A stretch of 64,000 bases of DNA from Ustulina deusta. Taxonomy: Eukaryota; Ascomycota; Sordariomycetes; Xylariales; Xylariaceae. Positions 1 through 11,381 of this stretch are shown here, piece after piece. Numbering within the stretch: position 1 is the first letter of the stretch; every line of letters begins with the position of its first letter. A program made the position numbers and the translations under genes. The stretch covers positions 186,001 to 250,000 of the forward strand of contig JAJNNX010000036.1 of assembly GCA_023159155.1 (NCBI GenBank), read 5' to 3'. The notes beneath the pieces were generated by a model, which saw only the letters and a program-made list of their open reading frames with translations, had not been told where the DNA came from and ran no database searches.

Positions 1-3000
1 CCGAACTGGTTACGGGCTATCTTGGCCAAGCTGAAGGTTTAACCTTTGCAGAAGTTCCAATTACTAGACGCAGTAGTCAGGATGTTGAGAAGTACATTAT
101 TTCTCAAATGGATAATATGCAAATGCTGCGAGACGCAAGTAGGCAAGGGATATCCGAATGGCGACAAGTTATCATGAATGAGCTGCGAGATAAGTGCGCC
201 GGCGACTATTTTAAACTGAACACGAGTCTCGCTGCCCTCGCGAAGGTAGATCTCATTGAAGACATCCGGGAGGTCTTGCGGGATGCTGGCAAACCTCGAA
301 TGGACCAGATCAAAGCCGAACTTCGCCGCCTTAACAACACTCGTACCCTCAAGGAGATTAGAGAGATTAATGAGATAATTCTTTGGATCAACAGTGGCCG
401 TCGCTACTTTTCTGTCGAGGTGATGGATAAGATCCTCTCCGTCAAACACCGACTGCCTTCTGCTACGCTTCGAAGCGATCAACAACCGCCATTAATGCGA
501 CGGCAGACATCTATTTCACTGACAAAATCTGGTGAGACCGAAGAGCCCCCGGCGCTAACGACCATCTCTCTGCTTCCGCTCGCACAGAAGCTCAGCGAGA
601 AGTACACGATATTCAGCGTCACAGATTCCGGTGTGGTGGACTGGCGCAATCCCGAGATTAGGAGTCAGATACCCCCGCGAGAGGGTCAAAAAGCTGCGAC
701 ATTTGATGGCGAATCCTCATCACTGTCACAGGTCATTCAGGAGTCCGAGATCAACATCATTCAGCATTTTCTGAGAAATGTATGCCCCGCAGAGCTCTAC
801 GACCGTTTCGAATTCGAAAACTTTTTCAACGAAAAGCTAGGCGCCAGACTTAAAGAATTTATACATTTTGATCCCGATAATGCAGACATCAGAATCGCGT
901 TCAATTGTCTGGTGATACTAACTGATGCAGAGCTGAGGGGACAGGAAGCGCTGCGCCAGTACGCGATGTACTGGCTCTTAGAGCACTTACAAGCTGTTGA
1001 TTTATCTGCAGCAGACCAGAAGCTTAAAGCACAGGTGGGACCTTTGCTTGTCCGCCTTTTTACGGAGGACTGTGGAGTCGACTCGTTATTTTGGTCCTTC
1101 GGTAAGAAATCGCGTCTTTATCGTCTCTTGATAATGCCATTGAAGGATTCGCCTGCCGCACCCGACGCCGTTCCCTCCTTTCGGTACGAAACATTCATAA
1201 CTGACTTCTGCCAATTTAGACGCTAACGTAAGCATGAAAACCTGGGAGCAAGGTGAAGCCGACTTTCTACGTGAGGCTCGAATTGAGTGGCTCTATTCGA
1301 CTGCTGGTGTCCACGAGGTTGAGCGGTACGTGTATTTGGGGCTTGCGGTTCGGCCTTCCCATTCACCGGCGAGAGAATTCGATTTTTCCCAACTAGAATG
1401 CTAATATCCAACTTGATATGATACTTTCCCAGGGATATCCTTGAAGATCCAAGTGCTAACTTCTGTTATCTAGCTGGCTAAATGACTCCTCAGTCACGAA
1501 ATCGATTACGGATGAATCGGGGCAGAGTTTTGTCGCTGCTATCAAAGCATCTGGAGCAAGTCTACACAAGACAATCCTATCACATGCCGCAAGGCGTATG
1601 GCAACACATCTGTTTATTGAGGTGGAGTTTCTTAAACGTCAGTTCTTATCTGGGGCCCGTTTTCTCCGAGGATATCTAGCTAGGGTAAGACTCCGAATTA
1701 TGGGAATAGTATTCAAGCTAATATCTCTGTAAAGCTGGAGGGAAATGATATGCCAGACGACCCTGATGTCTATCGAGACGTTGAATGGGAGTGGTACGAA
1801 AACTGGGAGGGCAGTAGATTTTCATTGAGTGAACTCGAAAAGATCGAAGCTTGGGCAAACAAGGAATTATCTGGCTCTAAGTCCACACCAGCCCAGGAGT
1901 CTCTTTGGGAAATTCATGGTGCTCTTCAGGCGTTCCAGTTATGCGACAATGAAGAAGAAAAGAAGGAGATCTCGCAACGACGAGCGAAGAAGGCTCTCGA
2001 GCTCAACCCTCACAACTGGCATGCGTGCCATTTCGTATCTGGTCGGCCTACTACTAGCAAGGAGGAAGGTGTCGAACTCCTCAAACGAGCAAAGCAGGCT
2101 GTCGATGACATTCGTGCCCAAGATGAAACCTGGATGAGCCATTCTGCCAATACATCTCTCCTGGCTAGAATTACATTCGACTTAGGCAACAAACTCTGGG
2201 AGTTCGGTGACTTCCGTTCTGGGGCTCGCATCCATCGCGAAAGTCTTCAGTACGATTACGTTCACTTTAGTGCATACGGTAAGATGCTCTACCGTTACGA
2301 GGAAGGCGAGAAATGGGACGAGTATATCGCATTTATCGACACCTTGAACGAGAAGAGCGATGTGTGGGATGCTTACTTTGACGAGCTCATCAACGAATTC
2401 ATTATTCCGCTTCTTGATGACGCCTCTGACGTGCTCGCATATGTGGCCGACATTACGGGCCGATGGGATGTAATTCAGACGTTCTTCACAATTGCTATTA
2501 AAATCGGCAGCCAACAACATGCCTACGACCTTTTATTCTTGCTGCGAGAGGCATTCGCGAGAACCTTGGAGTTCACTAGTGGTACTGTGGATGAAGAGAC
2601 CGTGATTAGTACTCGCGCTGCCGCCCTTGAGTCCATTAGAGCTCACCCTAGCGATATGCTTCCACAAGCGAGAATAGACGCAACCACCGACTCGTTAGCC
2701 CAGATGTATCTCGACAAGGCTTTCCAACCCAACATTCCTAAGGAAAGGGTCGAGTCGCTGGGATTGTCCATGTTCGCCTTATTGCCAGATAGAAACGACG
2801 CGGTGGTTGGCTGGGGCAATATCACGACTGTCTGTTGCATTATCCGCTATCATCACAAACGTGGTACGAAGTCAGGGCCTGTAAAACGCTGGATTGAGAA
2901 AATTGTCCGCGCTGGGATAGTGCTTCTCTCGGACTCAGACGTAGGTACGTTATCGGAACACTAGCTCAGCAATCTCCCTTGCATGCAATCTCTTACTAAG

Positions 3001-3800
3001 AAATGACATCCGCAGATAACGATACTTACGCATTTTGGTTGCTGGGCAAGCTTTTCGTCACTCTTGAAGACGATGAGAATCACAAGATTACCTGGAATAT
3101 GCGCAACGCGTCTCAAGCTCAGGAAATAGCCAAGTGGGAGGAATGGGTCTCAACACCTATTGCTTCTCCTAAATCGCCACTGCTACCATCGATGGCTAGC
3201 AGGTTGGATGAGAAAACTCCGCAAGTCGATCCTAATGCGTCAATCTTGATAAGAGACCGAGAAAGACCCGTGTCTGAGAAGGGTAGTGGTAAAGAGAGCG
3301 TGCAATTTCAAAACGGCGATGCAGAGAAAGAAGACGAGAAGCCCGCCAGGACAGCTACAACTTCCTCGGCTCCCGACATAGCACACGAAGATGAAGGATT
3401 TCAACCCAAAACACCACCTCCAAGGATTGCCACTGATATCGTAGAAGCTGAGTCGAAAGATGCGCCCCGGAGGCCGACGTGGTTTGTCGGATGTGATGGC
3501 AATTGCTCGGAGCAATGGACAGTTATGGATCAGCCACTGTTTAATTGCGCGGACTGTGTTGGGAATGTCCAGCTCGACCGTCAGTGCCATGCCTTGCTCA
3601 TGAGAGATGAGCTGAGGATACCGGGGTTCAAGTGCAGGAAGGAACACAAGTTTCTCGAGATCCCGAATTGGGACGAAGAGCGATTCAAGGATATGCCGAC
3701 GAACTGTCTGCCATTGTCTGCAAATACCAACAACCAGAAGAGGTGGATCCCTTTAGACGAGTGGAAAGAGAACTTGAGAAAACAATATCTACCGGAATAG
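1..3800 (+). CDS. STAND/NLR-type receptor, 3' part (5' end outside window)
   Basis: Open from base 3 in frame with no start inside the window, so the N-terminus and the P-loop of the NACHT/NB-ARC ATPase lie upstream. I infer exons <1-1101, 1220-1325, 1474-1684, 1735-2944 and 3016-3800; all junctions keep frame with GT-AG sites. The first exon matches the region after the NACHT core of fungal STAND proteins (motif EINEIILWI near 355-400). The 1735-2944 exon is helical and TPR-like (ALELNPHNW near 2000). A 110-residue Ser/Pro/Glu-rich linker follows, then a C-terminal Cys/His module: CDGNC, W, CADC, a further C and CRKEH. This zinc-finger-like tail is common on fungal STAND proteins. Such proteins are thought to act in non-self recognition and regulated cell death; the role of this one is inference. 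No frameshift is needed once introns are removed. Confidence 0.8.
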
Positions 3801-4328
3801 GCAGCGTCAGTGAGTCAGAGAACTTATAGTTTGGTCAAAGCCGAAATTCAAAAATGACGCATCTTAAGGTCTACCTACTATCGCAGTATAATCACAACAA
3901 CAGAAACCACCCTATTCGATTTCAGTGAATAGGTCCACAGCATCACATGAAAGGCAGGCCGGGCAGCTGCCATATAAATATCTCTATCGGTAACTATATT
4001 TTTCTAGCTATCGCGAACCAGTAGGCTGCCGCCGATAATCCATGTGCAAAGTCAAGAAGTAGGAGGAAACGTTGCCCATTCAGTAACCTCGCTCTAGTTC
4101 AAGGCAATGTGGCAAAAGTATGCTGGAGCAACTCTAACCCCCCCCCCCCAAAGATTTTTTTTTTGGTCAAGGTTCATGCTTTCCCCATTAACGAACGCCG
4201 GACTCCTCCCATATTTTCTTTAAATTGAAGTGACACGTCCGAGCATCCAATTTCACATTCGTCCAGCCCTGTCATCGGAGGAAACACGAGAGAACTCCCA
4301 TAACAGCTCCAACAGCGTCTAAATCACC
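3801..4328. other. Intergenic, 5' region of the J-domain gene
   Basis: No gene seen. It holds a C12 run (4138-4149) closely followed by a T10 run (4155-4164), about 165-190 bases before the J-domain start codon. Confidence 0.6.
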
Positions 4329-4796
4329 ATGCCTTCGGAAACTTACTATGATATTCTCGAAGTGAAGCAGGACGCCCCGGTCGAGGAGATCCGGGAGGCC
4401 TTCTACCGTCTTGCATATAAATACCACCCGGAAAATAATACAAAACGTGCCGAAGAAGCGGCTAAAAATTTTCAGAAGGTGATTAAAACCCACGCTGCTC
4501 TTTCTTCTCTCTTGATCCTTTCGCTCTGAAAAGCTACTTAGACATGGCCTGTTGGGAAAGCCTGCTTGCTCCCTGACTACTAACAAGGCGAATAGGTCCA
4601 GACGGCGTTTTTTCAATTGGAAGATGCAGCGAAGCGCGCGGAATACGATGCGCTGCTTCGAAAAAGGCAGAGCCGGACCGGCCGACTACTGACGATTCTT
4701 TTCAGGCAGCCTGGGGAGGAGATATTACAGACATGGAGGCACATATACCGCCGCAATGGGCTCTGGAGGCGAGACCGGACTCGCGGAAATGTGTGA
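4329..4796 (+). CDS. Small J-domain (DnaJ-like) protein with HPE in place of HPD
   Basis: Two exons, 4329-4478 and 4596-4796, joined by a 117-nt intron with branch site CTAAC at 4580-4584. The product is 116 residues. A J domain fills residues 5-72: YYDILEV start, helix II, loop HPEN, then AEYDALL at the end of helix III. Canonical J domains have HPD in the loop, whose Asp stimulates Hsp70 ATPase; here it is Glu. After residue 75 the chosen frame is Arg-rich and looks unnatural. The next frame from about 4685 reads DDSFQAAWGGDITDME and IPPQW to a stop at 4849, which looks more like protein, so a one-base indel near 4680 is likely. It may be a weakened or decaying J protein. Confidence 0.7.
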
Positions 4797-5283
4797 CGAA
4801 CGAGGGCAGAGGCCACCTGATCCCCTCCATTTGATCAAATCTCGGCTACTCCGCCTCCTTGGTCCCTGAAGTACCCTGAAGCCGATGGTGGTAAATGCGA
4901 TAAAGATAACCACAGCCAGGGGGCGAAACGAGTCACTGGGAAGATTATTGGCATTAACTAAACATGCGTGAGGGATGGGATGCTGGCAACTTGACATGTT
5001 ACAATCTCGAGCTACTACTTGGCGAATTTTAGCTGTAACACCGTTTTTGAGCTAGTTAATGCTCATTCTCAACTATACAGCTCGAATGGATATGTAGGAG
5101 GAATGGCAGTCGTAGGACTTGGCAGGATTGTTCATGCAATTGACACATGTCATCACATACATACATGGTATGGAATTTAAGTCATATTTTTTCAATTCTA
5201 TTTTTTGATTAGTTATGCTGGGTATCAATATTATCATAGCCCTTTCGTTCTAGGAATTATATTGGGATCCTAATGTGCCACCC
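4797..5283. other. Intergenic, between convergent J-domain and GH55 genes
   Basis: No gene. The first about 55 bases may be the frame-shifted tail of the J-domain gene; the rest is AT-rich 3' flanking DNA. Confidence 0.5.
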
Positions 5284-8091
5284 TTAGGCCGAGTTGCTGA
5301 AAGATATTATTGAACTCGGGAAGACGTTGATGTTATAGTTATACGTCGCCACCCTTACGGTGTCCTGGTATACCATGCCGTAGGCTCCGATGGTATTCAA
5401 ACCGTAGATCCGGAAGTTGGTCGTGCTAGCCGCGTCGTAGAGCACCATTCCCTGCTGGCAGAGGGTGCTCGCGCCCGTGGCAGAGCATGACGTGTCGTAG
5501 TTGCTGAAGAATGAGTAGAGTCTGTAAGCATTCGAGTTAGCTCGCGACCTTTCCATCATAGAGAGAGATTTCCGTCGGCGAAAGCCGATAGCTTACCCCG
5601 CACCGTAAATAAGTATGTTCTTGCTGGCCTGAACAACAAGGCCCCACGCTTCGGCACAATTAGATGCTGCGGTGGCCTTCGGGCACGAGATGTCGAAGTT
5701 AGGGTCGCTAGTGGCGTTGAGCGGGTAAGGGGACCTTGCGGAAGGGTTGGGTTGGAAATAGGGGGTTTCCGTTTGGATTTGGCCTCCGTAAATGTTTTGC
5801 GTGTTGCGGAAGAGATACTGATAGCGAGAGTGGTGCTCTACAGAAGTGCCTACGAGCCAGATATTGCCGATTTTAGACTCGATGAGCAAGCCCCGCCCCG
5901 AGTAAACCGTAATCTGGCGCAGCTGGGCATCATCTGTGTCGTGATCAGCGGTCCAGAGCCACACGTTCTCCATGTACAGGTTGTTGGCCGAGGTCGTGAT
6001 GTGCATGGCTATGTTGCCAGACCTGCAGTCGTTGTCTATAGTCGTCGATGATGGGGTTGCGGGACAGTCTGCGTATGTGAGGCTTGACCCTTTTGTACCA
6101 CCTATGCGTGTGTGTACTGTACCATTCGGGGTCAGTAATCGCCATATATACGAAGGGAAATGACTTCTAAGATTACTTACCATCCCACATCCCGCTGGGT
6201 GAGCCTGATGGCGAGGCAAGATTCCACTGGATCAGGACAGCGCCGGCCTATTTGGATACGGAGTCAGTAATTGCCACATTCGGAAAAGAATATCAAGGCG
6301 TTTAGAGCTTGCAGGAGTAAGGAGAGTAGAAGACCCCTGGTTAGGCAAACCAGGAGCCCGAGTCAGTTCAAAAGGGAGCAGAGGACTAACCTGTGCACCA
6401 CGTGTAGACACCATCATGTCACTCCATTCCACGATGCCAGAGTCTCCTGACTTGCCAACCTGTACGACTGGCTTCGGAGCGTTGATATTGTTGAAGAATG
6501 GGCCGCTCGACATGATCACGGGATAACCCTCGCCAACGATCTTGCTCTTTGCGGGGATGAAAAGCGTCGAGGTGACGATGTAGGTACCTGCGTCAAAATA
6601 TACGATCTTGCCCGAGGCAGCGGCAGCGGTAATTACATTTTGCAGTGCTGCGGTGTCGTCTGTCTTTCCGTCGCCTTTGGCGCCACCAGCCCGCACGGAA
6701 GAAAACGACGAAGAAGACAACTCCGCATAGGAAGGCTTCGACCGCTGGTAGTATTTACCGTTGCTTAGCAGCGAGGCCGGCCGGGTAAACGGTGTCTGAG
6801 TGCCGGCAACCGTAGTTGGGCCGTGGGGTTTGTAAATTTGTCCGCTTACCCAGCTCGTGATGGTGCTCGAGGCAGTCGTTCCCGCGAGGACAGTAGCCTG
6901 AGTCGGCCCGTAATTGATTGCAGTACCGACATTCTTGAGCGAGACGTTTTCAATAGCCAAGCTACCGCCCGTGCGGGGCGACGAATTCGCGTTTCTGGAT
7001 ACGTTGAAGGCAATCTTCGTGTTGGTAAAGGAGCTGTCGAAGAATGTCGCAGAACCCACAACCTCCTTATTGTTAGCGTCTCGCATTGCCATGTCGAGGC
7101 CTACTGTGCAGTTATTCACGGAAATTCCCTGGAATGTCCAGCCCCAGTTCCAGATCTGGTTGATGGCGGTAACAGCATCGTAAAACGTGAGATTGCGGAC
7201 GGTGAACTGCTGATTTCCAAATACAGCGCCATATTTACCACCGTAGAAGACAAGATCGTTCATGAAACCACCGGAACCGGCTTCGATGAAGAGACCTTGA
7301 TGCTGAGTACCGGCGTTGCTAGACATCCGGAAGACGATGTTTTGCAAGCTGGTGGCCTGAGACGTCGGCCAGTGTATTCCCGTGGCAGCGTTCGTCGCTG
7401 GAATTGCCGTTGTGTCGATAATGAAGTTCTTGATCTGTCGCCAGAAGATGTTGGTGGCACCATAACCCAGCGCGCCGCCTGCTTGATACTGGGCGCCGTC
7501 AATGACTCCGAATCCATTGAAGGCAGCAGTTGCCTTTAAAACGGGCAGGTCATTCGGGTTTCCGACCAGATGTGTTGCATAGTAGCTCACGATGGACGAA
7601 GAAACGAGGTATTCTCCAGCAGGGAAATATACAACTGCGTTGGTAGTGCTGCTCGACGCGCAAGCGCCAGGGGCGCATCTGTTCCCATCGCTGATAGCGC
7701 TTTGAATTGCGGCGGTGTCGTCATGGGTTCCATCTCTGCTTTTGTGTTAGTTACCTTCACTTTCTTCGGCTGGGAGTGATCCATACCCTACGGCGCCGTA
7801 GTCTTTCACGTTTCGGTAGACCTTGTACGTTGTGGGATTATCGTTGAAAGCTGAAATGCCTCGATGAGCTATGGTTTCATACCAATAGCTACCGGCTCGG
7901 CGTTCCTTGAGACCTCGAGTTTCGTGGGATGATAAGGTATCTGAGGAATCAAAGGTCTTGTTGGCCACATCAACGTAATACTCGCTGAACTCGGCTAACT
8001 GCAAACTGACGGCATCCTCGACTGCTGGGATCACCAACTTCTCTGCTAACGCAAACGGAAGAACAAGCCCAACGATGCTAGTGAAGCGCAT
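5284..8091 (-). CDS. Secreted GH55 exo-beta-1,3-glucanase
   Basis: Five exons on the minus strand: 8091-7787, 7735-6391, 6247-6181, 6116-5597 and 5521-5284. Phases agree at all four junctions, giving 824 residues, in the usual range for GH55. The start gives a signal peptide (MRFTSIVGLVLPFALA). Two pectate-lyase-3 type beta-helix halves follow, each opened by a Gly-Asp-Gly-x-x-Asp-Asp-Thr element (the second is GDGKTDDTAAL), plus the family stretch LIQWNLASPSGSPSGMWD split by an intron. GH55 enzymes cleave beta-1,3-glucan from the non-reducing end, for wall remodelling, feeding or attack on other fungi. It is convergent with the J-domain gene and divergent from the aspartylglucosaminidase. 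Confidence 0.93.
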
Positions 8092-9352
8092 CTTGGTCGA
8101 GAGAACGTGGCCAACAGAAAAAACATCAAGAAACCCAAGGAGATAATCAGCTGAAGAGGCTACGGATATTTATTGAAATGCGATACCGGTATTGCGCCGA
8201 CGCCACGAGACGCGATGGTCGATTTCCCCGAGCTGGGCCTAGCACAATACTACACTCCCGGTACACTACTTTTGACAGAGTAGTCTATTAGGTCGATAGT
8301 AGGAACCCCCATGCAAGTCCATGGCGAGAACACGTCGACACTACGACCTCGAAGACGCGACTTCCAGGAATGAAAAAGAGACTGGACCTAAGGAGGTCTC
8401 AGCCCCAGATTGATGGATCTCTCTTACTAGATTTAGACTTAGAGCACCTCTAGATGGCAAACTAGAGGAGACGGCGTTCTTAGCGTTGCTTTCGCAAAAC
8501 CGATAGTGCCAGAAGTAGTATGCGCCATGGGGGTAGCCGAGGGAGAGATCGTAAGTGGCTAAATCGGGCAGTAGTCGACGCCACAAAAAGAAGGTTTCGC
8601 CTTGAAGAGAAGAGAGTCGGGTGTTGAATTTCTAGATCGACCCTCCATGATGCATACATCGGTTCGGTTGACGGATAGGCTAGATGCACGAAATACACCA
8701 CCCTGCCGTATACGCTAGAGATCTACAGAGTAGGCAGGCATCAGCTAGAATTTGGATACCCCGTGAAGTCGCGAAGACGAGCGTGTGTGATTGATTGATT
8801 ACCATAAATATCCTTTCAGACCATTTCGCAGAGGCCTCTTCATGCCGCGCAGAAGAGACATCGAGTCGGCGCGTTTCCCGAACCCCGGCACCCTCCCAAA
8901 AGCAGTGAAACCAATCGTAATAAAAAGCGACCGGTGATTACTTCAATAAATCCATGTTTCGCTGAACTCGCTGAAATTTCCTTGCTTGTGAGTTTGCCTT
9001 CGCTGACCAACGAGGTCGTGGGTCTAGTGTAGCCCTTACATTACGATGCGACGCTACCATAACAGGCCATATAATACCTATGCCTCATTGGTGTTTCGAG
9101 GGGTCGATATACTAATGTGAATATAGGACATAAGCGAGGAAATTTAGACAAATGAATCTGACATTCTCACCCAGAATTAGACAGAGTCGAAGATGTTGAC
9201 ATAATAGAAGAAGGGGGTTTTAGAGTAGACAGCAGTTGAGCGCGGGGATACAAGACTGGCGAGCTGCCATCGTGGGTTAGCGTGCCCCTGATACCAGCCC
9301 TACGTATCGCTGGAGACCTCCCGGCCAGCGTATCCTTACGTGGCACCGGTAC
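8092..9352. other. Shared intergenic region between divergent genes (GH55 and aspartylglucosaminidase)
   Basis: About 1.3 kb with no gene seen. A TATA-like word AATAAATA (minus strand, around 8166-8174) lies about 75-80 bases before the GH55 start. A short TGATTGATTGATTA repeat is near 8788-8801. Confidence 0.5.
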
Positions 9353-9358
9353 TATATA
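9353..9358 (+). promoter_or_regulatory. TATA box of the aspartylglucosaminidase gene (putative)
   Basis: TATATA ends 6 bases before the first in-frame ATG (9365) and 60 bases before the second (9419). A TATA box sets transcription start some 30 or more bases downstream, so the 9365 ATG would fall outside the message. This supports 9419, which also sits in the better context ACCATGG. Confidence 0.45.
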
Positions 9359-9418
9359 CCCTCAATGGGAAACACATGCGAGCATGCATCTCAATCAATA
9401 TATCGCCGCAATGTGACC

Positions 9419-10893
9419 ATGGCGTCCGGCAATACCCCTCATCGGAATTGGCGCCTCATCTCGCTAATTCTCACCATCATGCTCGCCATGGGATTCCTCC
9501 GTAGCGTCGGCCTCGGCCCGCTTGCCGCACTCCCATTCACCTTGCTAAGTGGGTTCGCTCGCGCGAATGACACAAACAACAATTCGCCGGGTCTGCCTTT
9601 AGTGATCAACACGGTACGTGTTTCTCGCCGTCGCCTTCTTCCTGCCGATAGACCACGCGATAGCTAACGCCGAGTGCACACAGTGGGGTGGTCCGTTCAC
9701 GGCGGGCACAGATGCCGCATATCTCTCTCTGCTCGAGACGCAGACGTCGGCGCTGGACGCCGTCGAGCTGGGATGCAGCACGTGCGAGGCGAACCAGTGC
9801 GACGGCAGTGTTGGCTACGGCGGCTCTCCGGACGAGAATTGCGAGGTGAGGGGGGGGTCGGGTCGGGTCCGACTAGGAGCAATGCCATGATATCAAAAGC
9901 TAAATGCAAGCAGACGACCTTGGACGCCATGATCATGGACGGCGCCACCATGAAGTCGGGCAGCGTGGCAGCTCTCCGCCGCGTCAAGAACGCGATAGGC
10001 GTCGCGCGCGCAGTGCTGGAGCACACCACGCACACCATGCTGGCGGGGGATTTCGCCACCGACTTCGCCATCAGCAACGGGTTCGCGGCCGAGAATCTCA
10101 CGACGCTCGACTCGGCCGCGTCCTGCGCGGCGTGGAAGGCGGGCGGCTGCCAGCCGAACTACCGAATCAACGTGACGCCGGACCCGGCGTCCTCATGCGG
10201 GCCGTACACTCCGTCCCCGCTGAACTCGAGCGCGGAAGACTATGCTTCTCAGCTCCGGGGCCGCGGCGGCCCTGAGGGCCACGACACCATCTCCATGATT
10301 GCCCTGCACAGCTCCGGCGCGATGGCAGCTGGGACGTCGACGAACGGCGCAAGCCGCAAAGTCCCCGGCCGCGTGGGCGATGGCCCGATTACGGGCAGTG
10401 GGTCATACGTAGATGGCGACGTGGGCGGATGCGGCGCGACGGGAGACGGGGACATAATGATGCGCTTTCGTAAGCAAATTCCCGGAAATCATTTCCTTTC
10501 TTTTTTTTTTTTTTTTTTTCCTCCCCAGGCTTTTTCGAGATGGAGGCTCCCTTTTCGGGTCAACATCATCCATCCCCTGGAAGCCTGGTTTGGTTCCGAA
10601 ACACTACTCCCTGATCAGGCGATAACTGACTCCGAAGTGTTGTAGTGCCGTGCTACCAGGCCGTCGAGAACCTGCGGCTGGGCATGAATCCGAAGGCCGC
10701 AGCCGAAGACGCCGTCAGGCGCATGCTGAGAAAGTACCCGGCCGTGCAGAGCGGCATCGTGGTCGTCGACAAGAAGGGGAACCACGGCGGCGCGGGTTCG
10801 GGTTGGACGTTCACGTACGCGTATCGTGGGGGCGCGATGAATGAGACGGCTGTGGTTGCTGTTCTGCCTCTTGATGGAGGTTCGGAACTGTGA
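9419..10893 (+). CDS. N4-(beta-N-acetylglucosaminyl)-L-asparaginase (aspartylglucosaminidase)
   Basis: Four exons: 9419-9613, 9684-9845, 9914-10469 and 10646-10893; 386 residues. The family is the Ntn-hydrolases of asparaginase type 2, which cut the GlcNAc-Asn bond during glycoprotein breakdown. Visible marks are [17 protein letters not shown] at the N-terminal core, [26 protein letters not shown] and the autoproteolysis site GHDT-ISM, with the nucleophile Thr about residue 244. Downstream [16 protein letters not shown] and GDGDIMMRF line the substrate pocket. An N-terminal hydrophobic stretch (residues 12-45) suggests a signal peptide or anchor and a vacuolar or secreted enzyme. Intron 3 (10470-10645) carries a T19 run. 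An ATG at 9365 would add 18 residues but is disfavoured by the TATA box. Confidence 0.92.
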
Positions 10894-11381
10894 TCGTCTT
10901 GAGGCGCGTGTTCACAACTTTCTTCGGCATCGTCCTAAGATCATATTTCGAATGACGGGGAAATACAAATTAGAAAGCGATGCTTCGTTCGATTCTGCTA
11001 TCTGATTGTTCAAAGTGCCTAACGCTGACCACTTCTATGATTAATTACGCTCATAGATAATAAATCCAAAAATGTGCGAGATGGGACATGATGCGTGGCC
11101 GTAAATAGAATGCGTCTATAGCGAGGATAGCCAATATTCCTGTGCAGGTAGATGCTCTCGAGACTACCCAGGCGCTCTAGAACTTGTCGTGACAGCTGAG
11201 GTCGCGTTATTACACGTCAATTGCAGTATTATGTAATTACGATTCCAGTAATAATCAATTATGATATCTACCTCCTACTTCCCAGGTAGTAACTAGCAAC
11301 GTACGCCATTCATCCAACCATAGCCATATTATGCAGGTCTGACGCGAGTACAAGTCTTCAAGTCGTGGTGGCCGCTCCATT
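10894..11381. other. Convergent 3' region with AATAAA
   Basis: No gene. AATAAA at 11059-11064, 166 bases after the aspartylglucosaminidase stop, could serve as its polyadenylation signal. Confidence 0.4.

Noticed and set aside
6823..7539. Plus-strand frame of 238 codons
   Set aside because: It is antisense to the GH55 gene and reflects its codon composition.
9365..9418. Upstream in-frame ATG of the aspartylglucosaminidase
   Set aside because: A TATA box ends only 6 bases before it, and the next ATG (9419) has a much better context.
9674..10455. Arg-rich long frames on both strands
   Set aside because: They are shadows of the GC-rich aspartylglucosaminidase exons.
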